Origin: Daphnia carinata
Lineage: Eukaryota > Arthropoda > Branchiopoda > Diplostraca > Daphniidae
Length of the DNA: 64,000 bases
Assembly: GCF_022539665.2 (NCBI RefSeq)
Contig: NC_081334.1
Span: forward strand, 1,054,001-1,118,000
Reading direction: 5' to 3'
A model generated the notes under the pieces. It was not told the origin of the DNA. It did no database searches and saw nothing but the letters and a program-made list of their open reading frames with translations. Each line of letters opens with the position of its first letter. Positions within the stretch are counted from its first letter, which is position 1. Shown one piece after another: positions 50,015 to 60,765 of the stretch. Both the position numbers and the translations under genes were made by a program.

Positions 50015-53000
50015 ATGGGATTATTCGAAACGCTTCGTTTTCGCGTTCTTCCCTATTGGAAGACGTACATATTGGTCCTTCTGCCGTTGATCCTTTTACC
50101 GTTACCGGTGATTGGTCAAGGAAAGGTAAACGATTAATTGTTCATTAATGTTGCGTAAGAGACGTTCGCCAAAATTTATGGAATACGGTAGTCAAATAAG
50201 GAGGGATTGCGGGGAAACCTTGTTGCTTTTGCATGTATACTGGTTTTTTTTTAAAGGTACTTGTAGACATGTTTATGGCTGTATATAATTGAAATCTGAA
50301 TTCAATACGCCGGTAGCATTGTGCCATCAGACAAACGTGACCCTTTGCGATTCAAAAGCACGACAAGGACTTTTGTTTCTCGCCCTACAATGCAAAGGAA
50401 ACGGAATAATTCCGAGCCGATTTGCTCTTACGTTTCGTCTATTGTAGCCATCGGTTTGTCTTCGTATGTTAAAAATTAGGGAGCTAGACTGTATTTTAAA
50501 ATGAAAATTCTTCCATAAAGAGTAGCTTTTGTATTCTACGGATAATCGTCTTATCAATTCAATGTTAATTCGGACTCAAAATACATGAAACAACGTAAGC
50601 GTTAGGAATCTCCTGTATGCAGTGGACGGATATTTATGGCCAGTAGAACTCAACATCGTAGCCTATCCACATGTCTGGAGCATTGTAACGGTACAACAAC
50701 AAAAAAATCAATTGTGAAACTCGTTTTGGTCTGAATTTGTCCGCCCTTCGAAGAAAAATCAGACAAAGTTTTTGGTCTAGATTTGTTTGTTTCCGAATTA
50801 AAATAATCTTTAAAGCGCTTGAAGCCAACCATTTTCGCCTTAACGGCAAACGCGAAAAAAATTGCCGTCCTTGGCCTCAAAGATGGCATGCAGTTCTTAG
50901 CCATCCCAGGATTTCAGTTAACACAACTCGCCTTTTTCGTTGGAGGATGCTGGGCGTGCGACGAAACCTGGATTTCCCCATTGGAAACAGGTCGTTGTTT
51001 TTTTTTTTTTTTCGAAATACATGCGAATATCTTTTAGACGAACACTGCCACACAGGTTTCACAAGTTTGCGATCTTTTTTCGTACAGGTGTAATGGGTTG
51101 GGTGGCAAAAACCCAACTGTCTGTAGTGAAATGAGAGAACTAACTTTGTAACTTGTTTTTAGGAAGCAAGAGCAGGCTATGTAATCATCATAATGGCTCT
51201 GTATTGGATGACTGAAGCTTTGCCTTTGGCAGTCACCAGTCTTCTACCTGTTGTTCTCTTCCCGCTACTAGGCATCATGAGTACCGGGAAAGTGTGCACG
51301 GCTTACATGAAAGTAGGCATAGATCTTCTGAAAACTATCATAAGTAGCTTTAGAATGCAATAATTGGTGTTGGAAAACTATTGTGCCACTCTGTTTCAAC
51401 TTGTAAATTGCAGGAAACCAACATGATGTTTATCGGAGGCTTGATGGTAGCTCTGACGATCGAACACTGCAATTTACATAAGAGGATCGCCCTACGAGTA
51501 CTGCTATTGGTCGGAGCTAGTCCTAGATGGTATTCGCTGAAATATTATTTTTGTTATTGTACGTTTAAAACCCTGGTGTCATTTTTACAATACAGGTTGA
51601 TGCTAGGATTCATGTTAACAACTATGTTTCTATCCATGTGGATTTCCAATACAGCTACGACTGCCATGGTAAGTTTGCAAGCCTTGTCAGAGAACATGTA
51701 TATAATTTATTGATTTATTACAATTTTTTATTACAGATGGTTCCTATCGTTGAAGCAGTCGTCCAAGAGCTTTTCAAGGTTCACTATTAAATAGCCTATA
51801 TTTAAATTAATTAGACATACATACATGAATGAAGTACAACAGTAGTATTTACTGTATCCATCGTTGTTCTCTTTTAACACTAAAGGATGGCGACGAAGAA
51901 ATGAAGAGAGACCCGAACGTACGTATGGTTCCAGACGGAATGTCGACGTGTTCTTCCAACAACACATTGGAAATCGATCTGGATTCATCCGAAGGTGTTA
52001 GTCAGAATCTCGAGGCAGTTTCCATTGATTCAATTGCCGACGTAGGTAAAAGCTGCCAAGAGCTAACAAGTCCCACCGATCAAAGGTAAACATTCCCTGA
52101 ATTTTTTTTTTTTCTTAAGAAATCATTACTGAAATGATTCGAGTAAAAATGAGTTTGAAAAGAGCCCTCTGAATTGATGACAACTCCGTTTTTCGCTCTA
52201 ACGCAAAGTGACGGCTTGTGTGTCAACATGAGAAAATGTTTCCTACTTTCGGTTGCGTACTCGGCGAATATTGGAGGAACAGGCACATCAATCGGAAGTG
52301 GTACCAATTTGGTACTCAAGGGTGTATTCAAAGAGTAAGGAAATATAAGCAAACCGCAGTTGCATCGGCCGCTTATTAGTTACACCTTTAACCACAAACA
52401 TAGTACAACCCCCTTCCAATGTGTTTGTAAAAGATTTCTCGTCATTACCTGTGTGTTAATTATGGATAATTTTAGTATCTTTTTCTTATGAGTGAATGTC
52501 CGATGTTAACATTTCTTGACATCCGTTTCCCTTTTCCTGGTGGCATCCTTTTAGGTCGTATAGTTCCCCGACATCCGAATACAAACAAACAATTCGTACG
52601 TGTACCCTAATGTCCATTGCTTACGCTTCAAACATTGGAGGTACTGGGTCTCTTATTGGATCAAGTCCCCAATTAGCTCTCAAAGGAATTTTAGATGAGT
52701 GAGTTTTTGTTATTTTACTATATGTTCTAGTTTTCAAAACCATAGCGCACCTAACCCCTTATGTTTTGCATGTTTCCTTAAACACACCTAAATTAGTGCT
52801 GAATGCAGAGCCAAAAAAATGGTGACTAATAGATTAATGAAAACAGATTGTATGGATCCGCTCCTGGTTTAAATTTTGCATCATGGATGGCCTTCAATGT
52901 TCCAGGCATGCTAATCAACACGTTCCTTGCATGGATCTGGCTGCAGTGTCTCTTCCTCGGATTCAAACGGTAATTGAATAACAGATCAAACAAATTTTTA

Positions 53001-54726
53001 GTAATTTACTAGCCATTGTTTGCTTCCCACCCGCCCGACATGTTCCCTCATTAATAAAAATATTTTATTTAGGACATCTGCTGATGCCAATGCGCAAGCT
53101 GCAGTCGTCAAAAAATTGATTCGTACAAAATATGAAGAATTGGGACCTATGACATTCCACGAGTTGGCAACGTTAGTCTTATTCATTTTGTGCGTTGCAC
53201 TCTGGTTTTTCCGTGACCCGCAATTCATTACTGGATGGGCCGAATTTGTACCCGCAGTGTAATTCAGCTGAATAATTTTGTGTTGCCGCTGCTAAAATAG
53301 TTAAATTTTTTTTTTTTAAATATCTGCGCAGAGAAGTGGATGATGCCACTGCTGTGATGACCATCGTCTTGCTTCTTTTTATCATCCCCGCGAAACCGAA
53401 ATTTTGGAACTGTCACACAGGAGGTAGAATCAAAATCATTTCATTTTGATGAACGAATGGATTTTTTTTTTATCTGCTATGGTTAACAATGGTTAGAAAG
53501 AAATGAAGGGCCCAGTCCTGCCCTTCTAGAATGGAAATTGGTACAGGATAGATTACCTTGGGGAATCGTTCTCCTATTAGGTAATTTTTATTTTCACTAT
53601 GTTGATTCATTTCATACGTAATTTCCATGTCTTTCAAAGGTGGAGGCTTTGCCTTATCTGACGCCTCTAAAGCATCCGGTCTTTCATCTTGGCTTGGAGA
53701 TCAGTTAGCTGTTTTGAGTTTCCTGCCTCCGTTTGCCATCATGTTGATTATTTGCATCATGACGGCCGCCATTACTGAAGTGTACTAACATAATTATAAT
53801 TAAAATTTTACTTTTATTTGAATGGGGAATAATTTTACGTTCTTGTTTACAGAGCATCTAACACAGCGACGGCAAACGTCCTTTTGCCGATTCTAGCCGA
53901 AATGGTATGTTCTAAGCAAAGTGAAAGAGCATAGAAAGCGAACACATTCATGCTTACCAAATTTTTAAATCCTCAGGCAGTAACGATTAAAGTCAACCCG
54001 CTCTTCCTGATGTTACCTGCAACTGTAACTTGGTAAGCATAGTAGTTAAGGTTCAGGATAAGTACAAAATACTCTTTCAAAAAACCGTAAGCAAATGAAG
54101 GGTTTTCTGTGGTTCCTGTAAAACGCGTCATGAAATAATTTTTTAAAATAAGAAGTGAACACAAATTTAAAAACCATTTTACCAAGCTGTGCAGTCAATA
54201 TTCAAATCTTCAGCAAGCCGTTTCTTCAATTTGTAAGCACTGCATGGAGAAGGAGGGGTATTCTTCTCAATCCATTAGATGAAAGCAATAATTGATTCTG
54301 ATCCTTCACGAACCACTACCGTACCTAGATTTCGAAACGTAAGGAAGTGAATGACTGTGACGAAAATTAAAGTTTTTATTGCTTTCTAATTATAGTTCGT
54401 ATGCATTCATGCTACCAGTTGCCACTCCACCCAATGCAATTGTTTTCGCTGCGGGTAAAATGAATCCAGTAGATATGGTAAGCTGATAACACAGCACATG
54501 GATGCAACGTGGGCCCATTATTATATAATATCGACGTTTACTTTACGTGTAGGTGAAAGCGGGTTTACTAATGAACATAGTATGCGTCGTTGTCATTTGC
54601 CTGCTGATGGCTAGCTTTGGTAGTTTCATATTCGGTTTCGATGAATTCCCCGACTGGGCTCTGCCGCAAGTGAAAAATGCAACCATGACAACATTGTCAC
54701 AATTTTCGAACTGCACATCTCCGTGA
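50015..54726 (+). CDS. Indy: SLC13 / Indy-type sodium-coupled di/tricarboxylate transporter (alternative exon 7)
   Basis: Exons: 50015-50125, 51163-51312, 51414-51529, 51596-51668, 51737-51778, 51886-52085, 7a 52209-52334 or 7b 52555-52698, 52847-52969, 53073-53258, 53332-53423, 53497-53580, 53640-53781, 53853-53904, 53977-54032, 54396-54477, 54553-54726. All phases agree; 602 residues with 7a or 608 with 7b. The family imports citrate, succinate and related acids with sodium across the plasma membrane; fly Indy affects lifespan. It starts [20 protein letters not shown] with the LLLPLPV helix. Both sodium/substrate motifs are present: [10 protein letters not shown] (exon 4) and [13 protein letters not shown] (exons 12-13), plus [13 protein letters not shown] near the end. 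The final exon has two N-glycosylation sites (NAT, NCT). Intron 1 (50126-51162) is long and contains no supported gene. Confidence 0.93.
52209..52334 (+). other. SLC13 alternative exon 7a
   Basis: Encodes [19 protein letters not shown], then [17 protein letters not shown], the conserved transporter loop. It enters with phase 2 (AG|T) and leaves with GA|GTAAGG, exactly the phases of 7b. The preceding acceptor (ACGCAAAG) has a weak pyrimidine tract, which would fit regulated inclusion. Confidence 0.85.
52555..52698 (+). other. SLC13 alternative exon 7b
   Basis: Encodes [19 protein letters not shown], then [17 protein letters not shown], homologous along its length to exon 7a but clearly diverged. 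It has a good acceptor (CCTTTTAG) and donor (GA|GTGAGT) and the same phases as 7a. Confidence 0.85.
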
Positions 54727-55418
54727 ACAAATGCGTCATGAACAATGGGAATGTAGAGAAAGACATGACGTTGGTGAGCTTGAAGTAAAAATTATTTAAA
54801 TATTAACTGTTTAATTGAACATTTTAATCACCGGTGTTCTTGTTTCAGCATACTCTGCGGTACTGGGCCATGGGTAGGTATAGACCAAGAAGGTTGATAA
54901 CCCTTTTTTAGTGTACACGACAATCAATCTATAATTGACGCTGTGTTGCATAATCTTTGCTATTTTGCTACTATCGTTAGCAAAAGCTTGCAAAAATTTA
55001 CATTCAAACCTGCATATCCAAATACATTGTTTTCTTGGAAGTTCATTCATTGAACTACGTTATGTTAAGAAAATGCAATCCCTACAGCCCAGAAAGACTG
55101 TGGTACGTATAAGTATACATACGCCTATTTATGTTTCATTTTCTGGCCATTTTTTTTTTACCCAAGCGAAACAAAATTAAGTACTGAACCCACTGCAGCA
55201 GTCATTGACACTATAATGACAAAACTGTTTATGGAACTTTGACCTGGGGCTGTGACCTTCGACACTTAACAGTCTTAAAATTTTTAGTCACTTGTTGATC
55301 AGGGTCGACTAAGTTCATCTTTTATCACTGACAACGAAGATAAAATGGAACTAGAAGATGTAAATTACTGGTAAAACACTTATTGGAAAGAACAGAACTA
55401 AGTTCATTTGCTGCAAAA
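54727..55418. other. Intergenic region between SLC13 and the hydrolase gene
   Basis: This AT-rich interval holds the SLC13 3' UTR and the promoter region of the next gene. A short open frame at 54935-55180 (+) has no recognised content. Confidence 0.5.
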
Positions 55419-57153
55419 ATGAATGTGAAACAGTTGTGCGGGTTTTTTCTTCCCATTTTGAAAATAACGATAATTTCAGTGTGGCGTAGGTTCCTCAATC
55501 GATTAAACGTACCCACAGTGAAAATAGACAGGCAACTTTTTACTCTTTTAATGGTTCTTGTGGTCGGATACTATTTAGCATTGGTTCAACTGCACATTCT
55601 GCTGTGGGCGTGGCTGATGAGCAAAGATCGTCTGCATTTTTGGAAGCCTAGAGAGAGAAGTTCACCTCCAGCTTGTCTTGTAAGTTCATCTCTCGGACGC
55701 CATTGCTATGCCAATCTCCAGGTAACTTCCAGCTATTTAATTCCGAGAAATTTTGCTTGTTGGAATGTTGGAAGCCGAAGTAGAGACCAAGTAGGACTCT
55801 TGATGTAAAGCTTAGCCAATCTGTTAGTCGTTATGTCGTATTACACATTCAGAGCTAGCGACAACTTAAACATATATCTAGTGACAAGTTCCTCATGAAG
55901 AGCAGTTTTAGTATGATTGGCAAGAAAAGCAAAAATGACATTTAAAGAACTAAGGAAACGCGAAATTGCTGATCACTAATTACACGTAGGGTATTAGACT
56001 GCATTATGTTGAAGTTGGTGACCGAAAAAAGCCTATGCTTCTTTGCCTGCATGGCTTTGCCGAAACTTGGTACTCGTGGAAACATCAGCTACGTGCCTTT
56101 TCAAAAACGCATTGGTGAGTTCTCGTAGCAATTTAAAATAATGTGCTACAGTCACATTTGCTATTAAATTTGATCTCAATAATTTTTATTTCTCTAAAAT
56201 TCACGCATAGGGTAATTGCCGTAGACATGCGCGGTTATGGAGATTCGGACAAGCCCCATAGGACGGACGAGTATGATTTACGGATCGTCATAGACGATAT
56301 TCGTCAATTGATTTCGAAACTAGGTTTGTATTAACTGTTAAGGACTACATTTAATTCTATTTGTAGTTCTTTTATAGTGTGCTTTATCCTCTTTTGTGCT
56401 TGTGCATGAACAGGAAAGGAAACATGTGTGCTGATGGGGCATGGCTGGGGTGCAGGAATTGGTTGGTTTTTTGCTGCTATTTATCCTAATATGCTGACTC
56501 ATTTCATTGCTCTAAGCTGTCCACATCCGGCAACATTAAAATACTACTTTTCCTATTCCTGGAGACGACCTTTTATTTTATGGTTGATAGCAAATTTACA
56601 TTATTATCTTGAATTTCCGTACTGGAAATGATTTTGTACTTAATTGTATCCTTAGGGATATGTTTTTCTTCCAAGCAAGGTGCATTCCTGAACTCGTTTT
56701 GCAATCTCAAGATAATCTTGTCATGGAAAGGATTGCAAAAATAGGCTGCACTACTAGAGAAGAAACGATTCAAGAAATGGAAGCATACAAATACTATTTC
56801 GGCAAGCCAGGTATACGACAAAGATTAATTAACATGTAGAATGAGGAAACGGGAATAGTCGTAACATCGTTTTTACAGATGCTTGGAGAGGACCGCTGAA
56901 TTATTATCGTCGATTGTTCCATCCTGGGTCGCTAATGTGGATGACCAAGTCTCAGCTACGTGTGCGAGTACCAACGCTGCTTGTATTTGGCAAGAGGGAA
57001 CCAAATTTCTGTCAAAGACTGATCTCTAGTTGTTCAGAACATGTCGATCGAATTGACTTTCATGTTATTGAAAGTGCGTCGCATTGGGTTCAAAAAGAAA
57101 CACCAGACAAAGTCAATATTATTTTAGCAAAATTTCTAAATTCTAACCTCTAA
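55419..57153 (+). CDS. EPHX4: Epoxide hydrolase 4-like alpha/beta hydrolase lacking the nucleophile Asp
   Basis: Exons: 55419-55721, 55990-56114, 56211-56323, 56414-56582, 56656-56810, 56879-57153, all in phase, giving 379 residues (human EPHX4 is 362). An N-terminal membrane anchor (LFTLLMVLVVGYYLALV) is followed by SSPPACLVSSSLGRHCY, a block shared with EPHX3/4. The hydrolase domain has LHYVEVGDRKKPMLLCLHGF (oxyanion motif HGFAE, usually HGFPE), AVDMRGYGDSDKP and a cap region. The catalytic His is in SASHWVQKE (His357). The nucleophile elbow reads LMGHGWGAG where the family has GHDWGG, so residue 191 is Gly (codon GGC, one base from GAC). Members of this family act at ER membranes on lipid epoxides. 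This copy probably cannot form the ester intermediate and may be a pseudoenzyme. The start ATG is preceded by AAAA, a good context. A poly(A) signal (AATAAA) lies near 57539. Confidence 0.87.
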
Positions 57154-57955
57154 CGTGATTTGTGTCACTTCTACTTTGGTACTCACCATTTAAAAAAGTT
57201 ACGTTATTGCTTAAATTAAAATTTGAAGTTCTTCCATCGTACTCTCTGCCAAGCTAACTAGTTTGCTTTTTGAAACCAGTCGTTGCAATAGAACCGAGAA
57301 CTGCCTTCATGTCCATAAGCCACCAAATTTGACATACTATAAGCTTTTCTTTGTAATATTGCGGTAACGCCATCATAGGGTTGTTTGGCTAACACAATGC
57401 ACTCCCTCCAAGGGTATTCAAGTTGTCCTATTTTACTTATGTCGAAAAGGCTAGATTTTTACCTTGTGTATTGCTGACACCGCCAATGAAATACCACTAA
57501 AATAATAATTATTGTTAAAGTATTAATTATTATTATGGAATAAACCGGGTGTTTGGTCGAATTTGAAATGTGTTGTTTCTTTGAACGCTAGATACACCGT
57601 ATGTGTGATAATGTAATTCTTGCCTAATCAGTTGCTAGGCAACGGTGCGTACGTACTGGCGCGTTAGTGTTTGTGGCATATTTCAAAAACAGTTGATTTT
57701 ATGAAAAAAGTAGAAATTTTCTCGGAATCAGCATTCAATTTTTAGTAAATCCTGTGATATTCAACCAATTCCGATGAGTGTCTGTTTTTGCAGAAAAAAT
57801 TTTTAAGCCCGACTAAATAAGCCCGACTTTCCTTATTCTGTCGTTTTCTACTTTTAACTAGACTGTCGGAATCAAGATGGCACTGCTGGCGAGGCTATTT
57901 TCACGACAACTATGGTAGCTAACCTCTAACCTAACGTAACTTAGCTAACTTAATG

Positions 57956-57990
57956 TAACCTAACCTAACCTAACCTAACTTAACTTAACG
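57956..57990. repeat. Interstitial telomere-like pentamer array (TAACC)
   Basis: Four perfect TAACC units are followed by TAACT, TAACT and TAACG, with looser variants on both sides from about 57918 to 58012. The complement GGTTA is the arthropod telomere repeat TTAGG in another register. Confidence 0.7.
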
Positions 57991-58074
57991 TAAACTAACC
58001 TTCCTTAGCCTATTATAAAAAAAATTATTTATTTATCACTGTCTGCAACACATTCTACGAGCGCCATCTGGATT

Positions 58075-58108
58075 CGGGGGGCAATAGACAAAATGCTATT
58101 ACCCCCCG
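58075..58108. repeat. Inverted repeat with G6/C6 arms
   Basis: The arms are CGGGGGGCAATAG and CTATTACCCCCCG, with one mismatch across an 8-base centre. A partial direct repeat (GGATTC...GG.GGCAATAG) follows at about 58108-58127. This could be the end of a small non-autonomous mobile element. Confidence 0.5.
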
Positions 58109-60704
58109 GATTCTGGGTGGCAATAGATTTTTCCATAAAACATTGTGATAAAATATTTCGTATAATTGTAATATAATGAAGTAGGTAGTTGTTGGTGTTG
58201 GGTATGTTATTTAAGTTTGTATACATATTTCAGTTTGAGTTACACTTATTTTTCTTAGGTGTTCCTGCCGGCCGGGGTTATTGCTTCAAAGTTAGGGACG
58301 TGCTGTTGGTGAGACATCGCTGCTGTCGTGCTGTTGACATGTGCATCTCAATGGCGTTTGGGGTGAGGATATGTTGTATAGTTTTTATGACGATGGACGG
58401 TGATGGTTGGTTTTTAACATCTGCGATAGTTCGGTAGTGCATTTTTGCTTAATGTCCTGCTTTTTCGGTTCCTTCATGGTGTCTTAGGCACTAATGGTGA
58501 GAAATGTAATTGTGAATTTCTGTGACAAAAGCCCTAGCCAAAAGTTGCTGAAAGGGGTCAAAAGGGTACTGACACTTTCGAGCTTTAATGCAAATCTAGA
58601 GAAGCCTTTGTTGTCTACCTTTCAGATCATTTATTTGTGATTATTCATTCTAATTGATGGTATTTTAAAGCATGATTGTGTCCACATAGTAGCAAGGTAC
58701 TAGCTATCGGTGTACTGTTTTGGCGGAGGTGATAAAATTGTATATTGTTGTGTGGAATTTCTGCTTTTTAGGTGGAGGCAGGGTGAATTTAAACTTGAAT
58801 TGTTGAAGTGTGCTGGAATGTGTTTTGGTTGGCCTATATTTGTTCCTTGGTTTGTTTTCTTTGAAGTGTTTTTACGGTAGTAGTTCTTCCCTAACTATTT
58901 TTATTGAATTAATGTTCTGATTTAAGTATTTTTTTGTGTGTTGTTTCATGGGAAACTTTTTGTAGATGATTCATGATGTTCACACACAGAAAAATGCCTG
59001 GTGATTTGAGCAAAGATCTGCAGTTGAAACATTGGTATTACAGAATTCTTTTTTCAGGCTTGCTTGAACCAATGATGGCTAATGTTTCCGAATGGAAACC
59101 TTATCATGGCACTTCGTCTGTTGCAGGTCGTGAGTTCATCTGCATAGTACAAACATCCTAGCTGATAGTAGGAAGAGGAGACATTTGAAACTGTTATAAG
59201 AGGTTGTGGCCGACTGTGTGTCCATCTGATCTAACCTAACATTTTCTCCGTGCTAAGCATTGGCAGTGTGCTGGCAGAAGTGATATGGAAAATAGCACAA
59301 ATACTTTGCCGATCTATATTCCATACACAAACTGAAAACCTTTTGCGATTGCTACAAAATTCTGAAATTTCTGCTGCTTGTGGGCGTTAAATCTAATAAT
59401 TCATTCGTCATGGTTGTTGCGAATAGTAGCGTACTTCCTGGCGCAATGCGTTTTACTGATATTAGGTAATGTTATTTTTTTTTATCTGTCATGTCAGTAA
59501 AATTGGTTGAATTCGTTAATGTTACTGAGTCTATTTAGTGTGATTTTTTTCACTTGATCTTTCTCATTTACATTTTTTTGCGTTCCTTTGTTTAGAATTG
59601 GTTGTATGCAATGCAATGGCTTTGTGCATAATGAAGCAGCTTCTGCTATCCATAAGGCAATTCCTTCGGGGTTACATTCGTGCAGTGATACGTGAGTCTA
59701 CACTAATCATCACTCGAAAATGTACGGAGCCAGCTTGCTTTCTTTAGCATCTGGTATTTGTGAAAAAAGCTCAACTCCGCATAGAGAACAGTAAAGTGGT
59801 GCGGTGATGATTGGAGAAGAGATGGTAACGTTAATTGAAAAATTGTGGTCAAGGAGTGTACAATTCCCTGACCACTTGAAGTTAATGGAAAATTGCGCTG
59901 ATCTCATGGACAACCTTATGCTAGGGCATAAAGGAAGAGGAGGAGTACATGGAAGAGAGTTGTGGTAACGGCATTTTCAATCGGTATTTTTCTTTTCCAC
60001 CATTTGTATTCCAGCATGTTTTCTTCTTAGATGATGGGGACTTTTCTCAGTGGGGAAATGATTTATTCCTGCGGATGTATTTCTGGTTATTCATCTAGAA
60101 TTGACCGATGGTGTTCGCAGTTAGCAGAGTTCGTCCTTCAATCTCCGCTATCTTCCTCACATGTAAGTTTGTACAAGCATGCGTTATTCTGGTTTTCATT
60201 GTTGTAAGTTTTTCTATTTTAAATAAGTTTATTCAATATCCAGGAAAGTTAGTTGTAATGACGATAAATTCGTCCAAATAAGATAATTTGAAAAAAGTTT
60301 ACCCATGTTGCAATTTACGCATTTTCTGACAGGATTATATTTGCCATCCGATTTATTCCTTTCATGTTTGGGGTGTGGAAAAAATTTATGTCATATGTAT
60401 TGATCTCAGAAGCTGAAGTAACCCAACGCTTCATGTTCAGTGTTAACAGATAAAAAGTTCATGGAGTTGTGATAGGGGAGTGTTTACGTAGTATCAAATG
60501 TAAGCAAAATTGGTGGCGGCAATAATATGCGAAAAAAAGAAACATTTGGGAAAATCCAAAGGATAGAACGTGAATATTTGATAAAACTTCACTTGTTGAC
60601 GTTTACCAAATGGTAAATAACAAGCCAGCGGTTTTAGCATAGCCGTCTTAAGAAAAGCAACCAACTACGTCACAAAAATTTACAAGATCAATAGGTCAAG
60701 CCTT

Positions 60705-60712
60705 TATAAAAA
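60705..60712 (+). promoter_or_regulatory. TATA box of the secreted coiled-coil gene
   Basis: TATAAAAA lies 54 bases before the translation start at 60766. A TTTCAGACAGT stretch about 25 bases downstream fits an arthropod initiator. Most other genes in the window show no TATA box, so this promoter type suggests inducible or tissue-specific expression. Confidence 0.6.
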
Positions 60713-60765
60713 CCTCCTAGCAATAGCTTTCAGACAGTATCTGACGTTAACATATTGAAATCAAA

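Larger units (their letters stand above)
57154..60704. other. 3.5 kb gene-poor stretch with repeats and hairpins
   Basis: After the hydrolase 3' UTR no gene is supported. The stretch holds a TAACC pentamer array, a G6/C6 hairpin and a segment resembling sequence at the right end of the window. The region from 58.2 to 60.2 kb is T/G-rich on the plus strand, with short frames of at most about 80 codons. A spliced non-coding RNA is possible but not shown. Confidence 0.5.

Noticed and set aside
50737-51093. Open frames inside SLC13 intron 1
   Set aside because: They do not join in phase to SLC13 exons, sit near T runs, and encode nothing typical of the transporter family.
58973-59161. Short plus-strand open frame in the gene-poor stretch
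   Set aside because: It is only 62 codons, with no splice-supported neighbours and no recognised family.
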